A stretch of 64,000 nucleotides of DNA from Phorcus lineatus (Eukaryota > Mollusca > Gastropoda > Trochida > Trochidae): contig OV121087.1 of the NCBI GenBank assembly GCA_921293015.1, forward strand, positions 10,304,501 to 10,368,500, given 5' to 3'. The notes beneath the pieces were generated by a model. That model was given only the letters and a program-made list of their open reading frames with translations, did not search any database and had not been told where the DNA came from. Shown piece after piece: positions 27,401-63,945 of this stretch (positions are counted from its first letter, which is position 1; every line of letters begins with the position of its first letter). The translations under genes were made by a program, and so were the position numbers.

Positions 27401-30400
27401 CATTAAGACCTTTTGAATTCTTTGCTTGAATAACTATCCGTATTTTATTCTACATCGCACCCTAACACGTATTTGAAGTATTCATTGCACGAATTTGGTT
27501 TGAAATGGTGTCACTTTGTCTGTCATAACGACACCGTTGTACATTATAGTATGCAGAAGGATGAAATTTCAGGATCAGAAACAAAGTTATATAATTTTGA
27601 CCAAAATGAAATTGTTTGTACATGTACGTCCATTTTGCAGGAACATTACTCTTTTGAGAAATCTTGCGCTTCAAACGGAATTTGGCATTTTTCAGGAACT
27701 TGTTACAATAACTGAAAATATACTGCTATCAGTCTATTATTTCGTTTCTTAATCTCGCTGATAACATCTTTATGACATTGATAAGTGTCATATATTGCTA
27801 TTGAACGCAACTGGATAATCATAACAATAATGTTTGGCTCATCATCAGTCACCTGAAGATAGATTAAGAAGTAGCACCGAAACGTCGTGAGACATCAAAG
27901 ACACACTGAGTCTCTTGCCCAAGTAATAACAACAACTGTCTCATTGTTGGGAAGGGGACCCCGCGTCAAACTCAATCTTATTCAGCAATGAAGCGGCCAA
28001 CCCACCCATCCGCGCTCGTTGTTGTTGAACTTTCCGGATAGCGGTCAACTCCGCTATGAACAGGACCCTGTGCCGCCACCCTTCTTTGTACCTTTCATTT
28101 TCATCTCACTATTATATTTGTGTTTATGTACGTAATCAATTAATGTCTTCCCGATATTGCATATACCTAATAACTTATTATGCTTTATGTACATGAATAT
28201 ATCTACCTCTATGTAAGATCATCAGCCACCTGAAGAATGGACAAACAGGAACACAACATGTCGTGAGCAATCAAATGAAGTTGTTATGAATAAGATTTGT
28301 CCTCCATTATGTCACCAACTTCAAAAGGTCTTTGAAGAATTTCATACAGCAATTACGCAAGTACCTAACCACTAAGTTAAATATTACCCTTCCACAAAAC
28401 GTGATAATTTAAATCTGACCCTAGCCCAAAGCAAGTTTATAAAATTATCTCCCTAACTTACGTAACAAAATTTCTATGACCTTAGCACACAGCAAGCTAA
28501 GTAAGTACAATCTGCCACCAACTATTTAGTTTAAATGGATTTATCGATTTTGCAATCCATTGGTTTCTATTGCAGCTAATGAATATTTTATACTAACTGC
28601 AATGAAGGTATAAATAGTCAAATGAATTATCAACACGTTCATTTAAAACTGTGATCTACCTTAAACAATACAAACTAGCTGGAATATTGATCACATTGTG
28701 TCAGAAAATTTTGACAACTGCAAATCATGGGTAATGTAAAGTGTTTTTCGGATTAACATCGCTACGTTATACTCCAGTATAATGCTGGATCTACTTTCGA
28801 GATAATTAGTGGAAATAAACAAGACATATATTGCATGACTCGGTGACAATATATTCTACAAAATGCGCAATCTTTTATTTGATAGGAAATTATTTTAGAT
28901 AACATTTTCCTCTAAGGAAATTGATCACCTTAACTATAGATATAATATGAAAGGCAAAATCTATTACTTTGATATGAAGGAGTATTAAGAATTTTACGTT
29001 TTGATAGTGAATGTCACTGCAACTCGATATGACATGAAAACTAATTTTTATCAGTTTGATACGAAGATAGGAAAATCAACGTTTATATGCTGAAATATGT
29101 CGTAATCGGCTATTCAGGCTAAGCTATTTTTTTCTACGAAATTTGATAATTAGAACTTGCGATCTGGTAAATGTTTGATATTGAACGAGCGTACACGCAA
29201 GCTTTACTAAATATCCACAATAAATATGCCCATAAGAGAGATAAGCAATTAACGCTACTGATTTTGTTGATTATACAGCGAGTAATCAATGCTTTGATAA
29301 TGTCAGATCCCTGTTTCCATCACAGACGGTGTATACCCAATCTCTGTGTCATCGTGCTGGGCTTTGTACAAACAGAGTGCTATAGAGTTAGGTTTCCTTC
29401 CCTAATGGATGATCTGTAGACTGGGCACAGAGTAAGAGAGATGGGGAAGATAACAGGTATAATCAATTGTTGATATTATTTATTATTAATATGATATTAT
29501 CTTGTGTATAAACACTGCTTCTTGCACGATATGGCGCATTTTAGTGTTCAGGGATAAAAAGGTATTTTGGTAATGTTTGGTAGGTTATTGTGTAGATCGT
29601 TAACGAAATTCATTATTTAGACAATACAGGCTTTGACTCTGCGAGCTTTGTTTCTTAGCGGTCATACCACGGCATTACGTCTAAATACGTGAGTTTTTAG
29701 ATTGCTATTGAATTGAAATAAAGAGTTATAGCACTGAAAGACATATCGGGACGAAAGTCCATAATATGTAATAAATTTACATATAATTTACTTATATTGT
29801 ACTAAAAACAAAGCCTAATTATCTAATAAGAACATAATATTATGAGACAACGACAATGACTTATCAGGGAAATCAATTTCATACAAAATATTAATACATT
29901 GCTTCATAATTTAAAAGTCGAAATCGAAAGAAACTTTAGAATTGTGTTATTTGTATTTAAATCTTTAATTACTTAATTGTTTTCGAAGGAAATTTATATT
30001 TATATTTTCTTTAAGTTATCTGTTGAATTTGGTTTATTTAGTTGTCTTTCTCAGATATAGGCATTAAACAAGACACATTGATTAATCAGTTATGAATTCT
30101 ACGATTATGAAATATATTACAAGTCATAATTATTTCTTTTGTTCTGTTTCATCACTTATTTAAGTTAAATTCATTTGAACAATTTATTATTTTTTCTTAA
30201 ATGACAAAAACTCAACGACCGCTATCGATGCTATATCATATCTTTCACAACTCGAAATAATGCAATTTAAACAACAAATTATCAAAAGATATCTAAAATA
30301 TCAAACAAGATACGTACGTTTTGAATGAATTCAATTCAACATCATGACGTTGACTCTTCAGGTATCTGTAACATGCATCAATTAGTTTGCGTTCAATATT

Positions 30401-30444
30401 GGGCAACGATTTTAACTTTGCCACCGAGGTGAACACATCACCCT
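18455..30444 (-). CDS. P4HA: Prolyl 4-hydroxylase alpha subunit (P4HA), 13 exons, lacks signal exon
   Basis: In transcript order the exons are 30318-30444, 23849-24018, 22900-23231, 22487-22526, 22050-22165, 21728-21892, 21285-21355, 20768-20882, 20201-20251, 19656-19736, 19247-19315, 19012-19150 and 18455-18525. All phases match, giving 514 residues. The enzyme hydroxylates proline in procollagen in the ER, using Fe(II), 2-oxoglutarate and ascorbate, as a tetramer with PDI. The N-terminal dimerisation region (VFTSVAKLKSLPNIERKL) is followed by WPTQDDISGSAVAITNL and YDLDPDEISKG. The C-terminal dioxygenase domain keeps HxD (EPHEDS), the distal His (RTIHAGCP), the 2-oxoglutarate Lys (LIGDKW) and the ending FRRPC plus SLDPNE. 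The peptide-binding TPR region looks about 30 residues shorter than in vertebrates. The upstream exon with ATG and signal peptide was not found. Confidence 0.95.
20468..20704 (-). mobile_element. SINE fragment (no tRNA head), antisense copy
   Basis: The segment from GAGTGAGTTGGGGGTTTAAC to GTTGCCGAGCC is the reverse complement of the body of the SINE at 24246-24564, with several mismatches. It ends where the tRNA head should begin, so it is 5' truncated. It lies in a P4HA intron and explains the open frame seen here on the plus strand. Confidence 0.8.
22487..22526 (-). other. P4HA 40-base micro-exon
   Basis: The 40-base exon reads IDAKLKKKLPVKS between TTTTCAG and GTGTGT. It is needed because the exon before ends in phase 0 and the exon after starts in phase 1; this micro-exon bridges exactly that. 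Confidence 0.75.
23510..23577. repeat. Tandem duplication, two 34-base units
   Basis: Units 23510-23543 and 23544-23577 differ by a single base (ACCATGG versus ATCATGG). They lie in a P4HA intron. Confidence 0.9.
24246..24564 (+). mobile_element. Complete tRNA-derived SINE in P4HA intron 1
   Basis: The head (24246-24321) resembles a tRNA with an A box TAGCGCTGTGGTTAGCGCG and B box GGTTCGAATCC. The body runs to GGCGTTAAACCCTTACTCAC. A 7-base direct repeat TCTTGAA flanks it at 24239-24245 and 24565-24571. It is called a SINE, not a tRNA gene, because the body recurs at 20468 and 59967. Confidence 0.85.
25688..25870 (+). other. Unassigned 60-codon ORF in P4HA intron 1
   Basis: The frame begins MLDNIQARPDIDHDHKYTSK and is rich in His, Lys and Asp. 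The local sequence is richer in GC than its surroundings and contains other small basic frames just upstream (for example from 25645). I recognise no family. It may be a remnant of a mobile or viral-type element, but nothing proves expression. Confidence 0.25.
26420..26932 (+). other. Unassigned 170-codon ORF in P4HA intron 1
   Basis: This is an uninterrupted frame beginning MHQNAIDRQYPAFRAWI, starting soon after an in-frame stop. Composition looks protein-like: aromatic residues are spread evenly, with CHCVTIHNLTLKVPGFENIF and a Ser/Tyr-rich end. There are no transmembrane helices, no signal peptide and no repeat bias. The frame is opposite in strand to the host P4HA gene. I recognise no domain. 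It could be a fossil ORF of an inserted element or a nested gene exon. Confidence 0.35.
27935..28095 (-). mobile_element. SINE-like head module
   Basis: Read on the minus strand it has an A-box-like TAGCGGAGTTGACCGC and then GGATGGGTGGGTTGGCCGC. The same order occurs in the element at 46117-46475 (minus), which has TAGCTCATTTGACCGC and GGATGGGTGGGTTACCCG. The shared spacing points to one tRNA-related SINE family. Confidence 0.55.
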
Positions 30445-33400
30445 CTACAAAAAAACACATTTAACACCACCCCCAGGGCAATCGTCACGAGGGGGGTCAT
30501 CACTCCTATCTTTCCTCAGTGTGGTCTAACACCTTGACAGCACAGTATCAACGCTAGGGGTCGATGCTCTCTATACATAGTCCTCAGCGAACCTTTCCAA
30601 AGTTGTTGCATGATAAGTATTGTAAAAGTAAAAATTGGGACACATCTGTACCGTCCCTATCACAGTATAGTCCAACCACTTAATGCACCACACCAACACT
30701 ACGGTAGAGTCGATAAATTCTGCCAATAGTCCTCAGCGACCCGTTCCAATGGGTTGCTCTAGACTAAGAATTTGGCGATGCGTTGAGAGCCCTTATACTT
30801 GATTCATTAGTTCTTGTGGCACATTTTCTTCTGGAAACTGGAGGCATATTTTTAGAAAAGAACATTCGTGGTGTAGATGGAACTCGAGATTGAATTACAT
30901 CTCCTGCCTGAAGCACTTGCGTTGGCGCATATGTGTGCAACGTTGCGGCATTGAATTTCATCCACGAACTCATGCAATGGTCGCGTAGAGGGAGAATCTG
31001 TAACCATTGTTATAAACAATCGTTTAGGCTATGGAGTGCAATTGTATCCGAAGCAAGTCTTTACAACTTAGGAAAGTTTCTTCATGTGAAGAAATCTAGA
31101 TGTACCTTCTAATAAATCATCCATTTTTTCTGAATATTAAAAGTCATTTAACCTCCTATGAATTATTTTTATCTTTCATTGTAATGAGTCACTTTTTTGT
31201 ACATGTTGACATGAATTCTAAATTAGCTTTTTTGTTTCGGCTAGTTTTTATTTTTCATTTGTTTACGTACATTGATACAAACATTTTCAGAAATAAAATG
31301 CTGAGGTAAATTTGCAGACTTAACAAAATTTTTTGAAAGTTCAAAGATTTCAAAGTTTCGGGTTTTATAATAGGTCAGAGATATGTGCATCCCCTGTATT
31401 TGGTCAAAAAGAGGTAACCTTTATATATTTTAGAATGTGTTAGTTACAGCAGCGTTCGGTCAAAAGTACAGTTTAATAAATTGTTTTGTCTTCGTAAGAG
31501 CTTTCAAGAAGCACAAATTGTAATTTGAAAGTATGAAATTTTAACGAATATAGAAATCATCTTCGTTATACATTAGCTCTTTAAATACAAACTGACATTT
31601 TTGCAGAAATTACGAAACTTTTTCTTCTGTACCAATGTAAGATTACCAAACTTCAGATAAAAATCGGAGTTTTCCCATTAAGTAATGTTATAACTTCACA
31701 CACGTTTTCATTCATGACTTTTACAATAATGTCATTGAATAGTGTTTGCTTGAAGGAAACAATAGGAATTCATTTTGAGTTCAGATATTGATATTACATT
31801 ATTAAGTATCTTGTTGTGTTGTTATGAATGGAATACCTACGATTCCTAACTCGTAGAAATCACTACTGTTTTATCTTGAATATACCAGAATATTATTGGA
31901 ATGATGACAGTGATAACTTCAATTTATCATATTTATCTTCCAACATGCAAATAAAGAATACTATTTTAAAGGTTGATCCTTGAGCTGAAATGAGTAAACT
32001 AAAGATTTTTATTCTTTTCCCTGCTCGTGAAGCCTGAAACGCCTGGCATGCTGTGTAAACTTTTATTAATACATTTGATAAATTTTGATTGCAGGGTCCT
32101 TGGTAACAATATGGATGAATTATAGATTTTGTGTATTGCACCTGAAAAAGGACAATTGGAATCTCATTCTGAATTCATGAATTCTCTACATCGTGTTTTT
32201 CTTCATTATCATTCTTTTTGGAAAAAATACCACAGATCAATGATTTTTAAAGGGTTGTCATAAATCAGTAACACCTATTTAGATCAATTGAATTATTGAA
32301 CAGTTTATGTAAATGTAAATGAATAAATGCACTTCTATCAGGTATCAAATATATTCAAAGCAGGTTTTAAGCGTTAACAATTCAACCCCTGTAAGTTAAC
32401 TGCTCCATATTCAATTCAAATGAGTTTTTGAATACTTGAATATTTATAGGTGTATTGACCAGATATTTAAATATATTTATTGACAGCAGAATATTCCGTA
32501 ATGCGACCTAAATCGATAGGCGTTGCGTAAAATCTGTTCTATACGGAATCACTCTTTCACTTTTACTTCACTCGTACCCGTAAGATAAAAAAGTAACCTC
32601 TTCTCCTTTTAAGATCATCTGAACCCACAACTTTCCCTATTCATTAATGCAAACTTAATAGATAGGCATTGCGTTAAATCTGTTCTAAACGAAACATAAT
32701 GTCATTTTCATCATAAATGAAATATAACAATATATCCCCTTCCCCTATTCAAAAATCGACTCGGCAACGGTTCCTTTTTTGACGTTTCGTGTGCGTGGTT
32801 TCTAAACTAGTATTTATGCCATCACTTACCACAATAGTTATTCATCGTGCGTTTAACGTGGTTCAAAAATCTTTATATGGTCAATGGAACTGAAAAGCAG
32901 AGTCGTCAGGTTGTGTTTACATTTATTCCTTTGACGGTTAATCCTCATTATCTGCAACCCGAATTCAATGAAGAATGCATTAAGTATAAAGTTGAACTAA
33001 GTGTCTATTACAAATCGATTATTTCTCTACGGAGCAGTGTTCAACCACCCTGGTGCCATTGAAGCGAAAGTCAACAGCAATTAACGGACAAAACAACAAT
33101 CAGGATAAGCAGACTGCTCACTGGAACCAGTCCTTGGCAGAGTTTTGTCATCTTTTATGCTTCCCTGACTTACAGTAAACTCAAAATAACAATCATTGAT
33201 TCAGGTAACATGACTCAATTCTTGTGTATTTGGTGCTCTCTATGCTGTGCTAGTGTCTTCATCGGATGTACAGGCCCTGCTTTCATTAACTGTTATGCTC
33301 GAAATGTTTTATAAGCAGCTCTTCGAAGATTTACGTCCACTCTTAAACCATTGGCAATCGTCATAGTTCCTAGGGTCTCCTTTGATATTAACTAAGCTTA

Positions 33401-36400
33401 TGAGTTTCTATGAGGCTTCGTTACTGTGATGACAAAAGGTGTGAGTAAATGTTATCCATAGTTTTCATAGTTTCCAAAAATGGCTCCAACTAAGTTCCTT
33501 GTCTTAACTTTTGTACTAGATGTCTACTCGTACATCTCACGAACGCCACTTTGTCTTGTTGCTTTGACACTATGCAATTATAATACACTGCCGATCTTAT
33601 GAAGAATTGTTTGGCGCGAACCACTGTTATTTTCCCCTGCGACAAATCCTACCATTGGAAGGAGACAATTTGTCCCCACCCGTCACGTCTCTCCGGAATA
33701 TTCTTTATAATGAGGATACTTGATGCGAAACACCATTATCATCTCTATTCTGTCTATGTGTTACTTGCGTTGTCCTTCTGCATTGTAGTAAGTATGTGTT
33801 AATTATGGTTTTATTGAAAGATAATGGATAGTGAAAACGATTATTTTCACCACAGCCATTTGTTCATTGAATATTAATGCATTTTAAATCTATATTTCAT
33901 TTATCTTGTGCATTCCTTCCCTCGAGGTTCATTTAGCAATAGCCTTGTTGGGAGAGATTTCACCATTGTCATTAATTCTTAATATGATTCAAAGGGAATT
34001 TGAAGGACACATAACAATGAGTTATCATTTACATAGTTTGGTAGACTTTTCCCTTGGCCACCATGGAGAGTATTACAATCTATTGTGTGATATCATTTGT
34101 TAAACAATCTCTTATTCTAACGTATTGTATCTTGATGTTAGAATATGCAGTTGCATATCGAAAGTTTGTTCACTGAATCGTAGTGCAAATTTCATGTAAT
34201 TTGGATTTAGTTTGGACGTCAATAAAATAACTTCAGCAAAACTGACAAAGGATCCCCCACGGTCCATGTGTGAAATAGCCATTCTTAAACTTATTTAGTG
34301 ATCGTCTGTTCTCTCATGAATTTTGCCATGTTGAAATAGTCAGATGGGGTCATATTTTGGAAATTTCGATTTTGTTAATTTTTTTTATGAATTGTTCAAT
34401 ATAGACTCCGTGTGAATAAAATCAGCACAATGATATTGACTAAGTGCAAAGGAACAAACATGACTCATTTTTAAGCAGTTGATAACTTATAAAAAATCCA
34501 TTAGAGAAAAGTAAAAATGATTGTTTTCGAAATTATGACACCCGGTTACTTCAATGACCTGCCAAAACCGTAACGGTTAAATGTGGGGTATGAGAAACAC
34601 TCGCCTTAGAGAAGAATGGATCTGGATATCTGTATTGAAAATTCAATATTGTACGATTCTTTTTCGCAATGCTACAATACCTTAAAGGCATCCAAAATTA
34701 CATGATATCTGCACTAGTAAACCCAGGTATGAGAACAAACTTTTGATCACGAATACATCGAATAAGATTACTACCTATCAGCATCAAGATCATGACAAAC
34801 AATATTGATATTTATTTATTACAAGGACATTTCACTGACTTGAAAATGAATTTTAAAAAACATCTGATCGGTTGAGAAGAAAAGGGTTTACTTAAAATTG
34901 TATATCTTGAAATAATTTTAAAAAATAAACTAGACAAACAGGAATTTGAAAAAAATAGTGGAAGGTTTTACTTGTATACAGAAAAATAAAGTATGTGTTT
35001 CTTCAGGAAATGAATTCCGGACGAATTTCCGATATGTCATTTGGAACGTCTTCAGTGGATCTGATTGCACTCGAATTACATCGAGCACTCTCACTCGTGT
35101 CACGTAAGTCCTCTCTGGCTAAAATACATTATCCACTAAGAATGCACTAAGTGTTTGTGTGTTCCGCTACCAGCAATCGATCATTTACAGAAACCAACTG
35201 ATCCACTCTGTCAGCACTGAAGCATAAGTCAACAGATTTCACAGAATCAATTATCTCCAACAAAACAACAGTCGGCTCCGGGGTATTGTATTTTTGAAGT
35301 GCATAGCAGTTGTGTACGCCTCGCCGCCGATGTTATCCGACTGCATAGATTACGTTATTGATTCGTTTTGGTCGGGGCGTTTTTATCGCCGCTGCCACAG
35401 GTGAAAGAAGCTTTTAGCAGGTAAGTACCCCTTTGCAGGGATAATTCCTGACAATATCAATCGGCTCCCAGGTGGATTGATGATCGACTTGTTGTCTTGT
35501 TGCCTTAGCAACTGAAAGAGGACAGTCACCAAGGGAAGTGATGGCACCAAAAGCGTTTATCCTACTTCCGGTGACATCTCACAGAAATACGCTGTGTAAG
35601 TGAGAGCATTTCAAACGTTGACAATTTCATTATTCATATCAATATAACATTGCACTGTTTGTCATTCGTTTATTTAGAGGATGAATTATTTCTCTTTGGT
35701 ACATAAATAGAGAGTATTATATGAGTGTCCATGACATGCTATGTCTAAGGCACGAGTGCGTGAATATTTCCTGAGCGTGAGCGAGGGATTTACTGATATA
35801 ACGGCACGGGTCTCGTAAACGAAGTATGTAATGAACACGAATATGATATTCTTTTTATTACCGAAGTCAAGATATCAAAGAAACTTATCAAAATATACAT
35901 CAAAGAATATGCATATGCGCATTTGGAACACAACGTCATAGCCGAAGTGTGACGTCAGGCCATTGTTTTTGAAGTGACGTCACGATAAATATTTTGCCCT
36001 AGGGCATCGTTTAAAAAATATGAATCCCGATATGATTGCTCTAGTTGGTAATAATTACTTATATGCACGCGTGATCTTACCCTTTCCCTGATGAATAATA
36101 ACTCTCTTTCATCAGTCCATTACTGAAAATGCATCCATACGACTGCAACTCGTTAAAAAAAAGTAACAACCGTGTATTTTTCAATTTCCCCGTAACGTAA
36201 ATTTTGCAGCGTCCAATATCCACGCATCCGCTTCATTCATTTACGTAAAATAATTAATTCGCAAACCCAGTTTTAAGCTCGTATGACGCCTAAGAAGGTA
36301 CACAAGGGTCACTCTAAAAACCTTTTTTCATCTTCTCCACAAGCAAAATGGGTAGAAATGTAATTCCATGTGTACAGATTCATGAACTGATAGAAGGTAA

Positions 36401-36796
36401 TAGCTAATAACTTAAGGGGCACAAAGGCCACACCCCAAAAACGTTTTCCTTCGCCTTTCGCAAAAGCAAAAGGCCTATAGGAAGATTGAAATCTTCTGTA
36501 CAGACTTCCCAGCTGCTGAGGATTATAACAAATGGATTTGGTGATCATGTGGCAGCTTATATGGTGACCCTGTAACCATTTGTGTAATAAACTACCAGGC
36601 AAAAGAAAGGTTCTACACATCTTTCAAGTCTATAAATTAAAAACAAACTCAGATATGAATATTCTGACGATTGGTTTATAAACAGAAATGATTTTCCAAT
36701 ATTCTCTTCAAAAAACATCCAAATATCGGTTTTGAATTTGGCCAATACACAAGGAAAAATACAGGGGTCATTATTGAAAATTACAGAAATGTGGAT
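30445..36796. other. AT-rich gene-poor DNA upstream of P4HA
   Basis: The P4HA promoter and signal-peptide exon should lie here, since the gene runs to the left. I looked for a minus-strand ATG followed by a hydrophobic stretch ending in phase 1 and found no convincing case. A more GC-rich patch at 35260-35540 contains a TATA-like GATAAAA (minus) and could be promoter-associated, but this is a guess. Short open frames appear random. Confidence 0.35.
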
Positions 36797-37740
36797 TTAA
36801 AAGACAATTGCACAGAAACGTTTAGTAGTTACAGGAATCACGAAGTTTGTCATCAGTAGCGAGTGTGACCACCCTGGGTGGCAAGTCGGATGAGGTCGGA
36901 TGAGGTCAGCAGGAATCCTGTTCCTCATGTTTAATAGAGCTTGTTCAAGTTCCTTCTGGTTGTTTGGAGGTGACACCAGCTGTCTCAAATGGAAGTCAAA
37001 TTGATCCCAAAGGTGTTCAATAGGGTTTATATCTGTTGAGTTTGCTGGCCACGGCAAAACAGTGACGTTGGATTCTGGAGGTAGTTTCCAACAATTCGGG
37101 CACTGTAAGGCCTTGCGTTGTCGTGTTAAAATATCAGTCTTCTTGGCTGTTGTTGGATGAAAGGAACGACCATATGTCCACAGTGATGCCTTCGCCTCCA
37201 AACGGGTGAACCTCTCTAGTGCAGTTTCGCGCGAGACGCTCGCCCGACGTCGATAAACTCGAACCCCACCATCGTTCCTGAATAGGCAAAAAACCTGCTC
37301 TCGTCTGTAAACAGCATCCTCTCCCAGTCATGTCGCTGCCACGGGCGTACAGTACGTGTCCATCGTAATCTGCGTTGACGTTGTAAACGGGTCAAAGCAA
37401 TTTGAGGTAGACTCGTATACAAGCCAAACAAAGTCGACGAAGGGTTGTTCTTGTGCTGATCACCTGACCGAGTGCCGTCGCCGCCGTTGATTTCGCCGTT
37501 ACGAGTCGGTTTCGGAAGTAAATATGCCTCATGTAGCGATCTTCGGCCGCAGTTGTTAACCTCGGTCTTCCCGATCTTGGTCTGTCCTGTGTCTGACCTG
37601 TCTGCTGGTAGCCCATTAAAAGCCTTCTGGTGGTGGTTTGACTGCAGTTGTTCAAAGGTTCTTGCCATTTGAAGTTGGGAAGCCCCTTTAGTGGACATAC
37701 CGATCGCATGGTCACGTTGCGCTTGCGTAAGTCTTGGCAT
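36797..37740 (-). pseudogene. Tc1/mariner-type transposase, frameshifted
   Basis: The start MPRLTQAQRDHAIGM (ATG ending at 37740) is the usual N-terminus of molluscan Tc1-like transposases. The catalytic first Asp lies in RMLFTDESRF; the third acidic residue lies in the final frame near STDINPIEHLWD. The protein is split over at least three reading frames (37827-37216, 37331-37134 and 37201-36797), so the copy is dead. A glycine-rich middle block (FGGEGITVDIW) replaces the usual GGGVMVW stretch. Terminal inverted repeats were not resolved. Confidence 0.9.
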
Positions 37741-40506
37741 ACTTTTGGTGTATTTTATGCTACTGAATGTCTGATTTTTCCAACAAGGGCATTTACGCAA
37801 CATTGCTTCATGAGCATCACAAATCATGCCTCAAAAACACGTTTAACATGTGTTTGTTAATGCACAATTCCAGTAGCTGCGTTCGACGCGAAGCGTTCGT
37901 GTAGAGGAAATTAGGTCATACTGTCATTCCCTGCGAAGAATCAAACCCGTACCAGCCCTCTAAATGTTTTCATGAAAAAAGAATAAAAGTGACACCTTTC
38001 TTTTGCCTGGGAGTTTATATCATAGATACGTAGCTTGATGGGCTACAGAGCCAATGACTCTATTTTCCTTTATTCATACATCATTGTCACTGGTTTCTTT
38101 ATCGTTACCATCTAATTCATTTAAATGGTTCTGGAATTTATTTCACCCTGTCCATGCTTACAGTAGCAGAGTTCAATGCAAGGCAGAATGTTCTGACTCT
38201 AAATGACGTGAGTTGACGAGCATAGGAATTTGCAGCAAGTGCGAACAAAGCAGTCAAAAACATGGGAAGCAGTTTGATGCTCAAACATAATTGGGTTGAT
38301 CAGTACGTTCACTCGGGTTCAACCAACATCTTCAGGATTTCCATGTGATGGTTTTCTACAGTGACAGTTCTAGTTTGCAATAGCAGTGAAATGCAAGCGT
38401 CACACTAACTGTACATGGGAAGTCGTCTAAGCAACCAATGGTAAGATTTCTTGCCAACTCATTTTACTATTGGGTGTTGATAAAGATTATAGATATGACA
38501 AATAAAACAATTTTTAAAAGGAAATTCACTTAAATTTCATCATAGTTTTTTTCGTATTTCTCAGACTGTAAGACTTCATTTAATTTTGGATTGTCTTTAT
38601 CTCTCTCGGTTATTAAAAGCATTTGGTTTGGGAGGTATGTAAAGTTTGTGTCCTGCAAAATAATGAAGCGGAGTCCAAACGAGTTAATCTTTTAACGACG
38701 TTGAATGTTTACACTTGAAATTCATACTAACCTGTATTCTTAATGCATAGTATGATAAAACCAACTGCACCAGGCGTGAAACAAGAAGCGTATTCGAAAT
38801 AAAATCGTTCGATTCGAGAATAGATAAGACTTATCCTTCTTTGATTTATGTCATGCCATGGCTGCCTCAATTATTTGCTTATTTATCTTCGTTAAAATAT
38901 ATAAACAACCGCCTTAAAAGTGAGGCGGTATTATAGTGGATTTCGTCTCAGTTAGATATTGTATAAAGAGTATTTAGTTGTAGTCGTTCCTCACAGATAC
39001 CAATCAAGCACTTTCGTCTTTTTGCAGCGGCATAAAGCGGTGCCATAAGCTTAGAGTTCATGAAACATTCAAAACATCTTATTTCTTATAAGGCTTACAC
39101 TCGTGCAGTGACGTGGTTCAATAAAGGTTCATAAAAAACTGAAAATTCTAAGAAGAAAGAGGGTCACGAAATTTGAATAAAGTAATCCACCAAATTAAAG
39201 CAATGTTAATCTATAACCAATCAAATCACTTGAAGTTGCCATGCTTTATTGTTGTGAGACCCCTTTACGAAGTACCACGTAATGATTGTTATTTTTGGAC
39301 CCGTATGTCCCACGACAAACGTGGATCAATATGGTATTGTCACATATCAAGCTCAAAATAAAAAGTCATGAATTTAAAAATTCACCTTGAATAAGAACAC
39401 AACAGCAATACTGGAAAGACATAATGGTTTATTAAAAAATATAAATGTATTCCACTTATTAAATGTTTGTCGGAGTGTCCTTTTCTTATAGTTGCAATAT
39501 ATTTTTATGGTTACTGCCATCATCATTGACGTATCTTTCTACACATTTAGACCTTTCAGTAAACATGCATTTTATTTACCCTTTGAATAACGAATATCTA
39601 ATGTTTTAGTTGAAACAAGTTATCATCTCAAAGATAAATAAACATTATTATCTTATACACATTATAAGAGTGAGCCTAATATAATAATGTACAACTTCTT
39701 TATCGTATTTTCGATAAAGACTCCAATCCCAAGACAGGAAAGATTGTATATGTAGCATCGGGTAACTGAAAGCAAATCGGTGTCAAAATTTTGCCATGAA
39801 AAACATGTCTCCATTCTCCATTGCTATTAGTTCTAAAATATCAAGAATGGGTGAATGTTTCAAGTAAACGTAGATTTCAGAAACCATGCTGCATATACCG
39901 TATATATTTCAATTTCTGCTTGAAATTTTAAATCTCCCGCACGACCATTTTGAACAAGGACTACAAAATTCGCACAATGGCTGCTAGAGTTTAGGATTTT
40001 ACGGACGCTTTGATACCTGGGATGCTTAATATCTAACTAGTGTAATCAGTGACTTTAAAGGCACGTTCAACATTATTGTAAAATCTTATAAATAACATTA
40101 ATTTTCTACAGAATCTGATGTGAGCAACGAATTGTAGTCGCTTTATTCTCATGTTCATAAACTATCATGTATATAATGCATTTTGCCACGTATAATATAA
40201 TAATATATGTGTATGCAGCGTAGTTGTACTTGTAATGGTCTGTTAGAGTCCAAAAAAATAAACTGAACAAGGTAACGCTCTTAAAAAAGGTATAGAATTT
40301 ACCATGAACATTTCCGCGTAATAATTTCAAATATGTTAAAAAAAATTACAACAAATACAAGTGTAATTTCTCTTTTATTATAGTACATACATGAAATGTC
40401 TAATGTGAAATAAAATATATTTATGATCACAATGCATGTTTGAGGTGGACGAATGAGATATTACAAAATGAATGGCGACATTGGGTTTGATACAGCGGAT
40501 GTGACG
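37741..40506. other. Intergenic and 3' UTR of the C3-like gene
   Basis: Nothing coding is supported. The minus-strand AATAAA at 40374-40379 lies about 130 bases after the C3-like stop codon and is a good polyadenylation candidate. Confidence 0.5.
40374..40379 (-). promoter_or_regulatory. Polyadenylation signal of the C3-like gene
   Basis: AATAAA on the minus strand, 128 bases downstream of the stop at 40507-40509. Confidence 0.55.

Positions 40507-63945
<23,439 letters not shown>

Larger units (their letters stand above)
24019..30317 (-). other. P4HA first visible intron (6.3 kb)
   Basis: Beyond the SINE at 24246 and the two unassigned ORFs, it holds a SINE-like head at 27935-28095, a possible hammerhead-like core at 27853-27883 and AT-rich unique DNA from 28300 to 30300. 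No further P4HA exon is needed, because phases across it match (AC plus A). Confidence 0.6.

Noticed and set aside
30764-30973. Minus-strand ORF as the P4HA signal-peptide exon
   Set aside because: It starts with ATG upstream of the first visible exon but has no hydrophobic signal segment and no donor in the needed phase.
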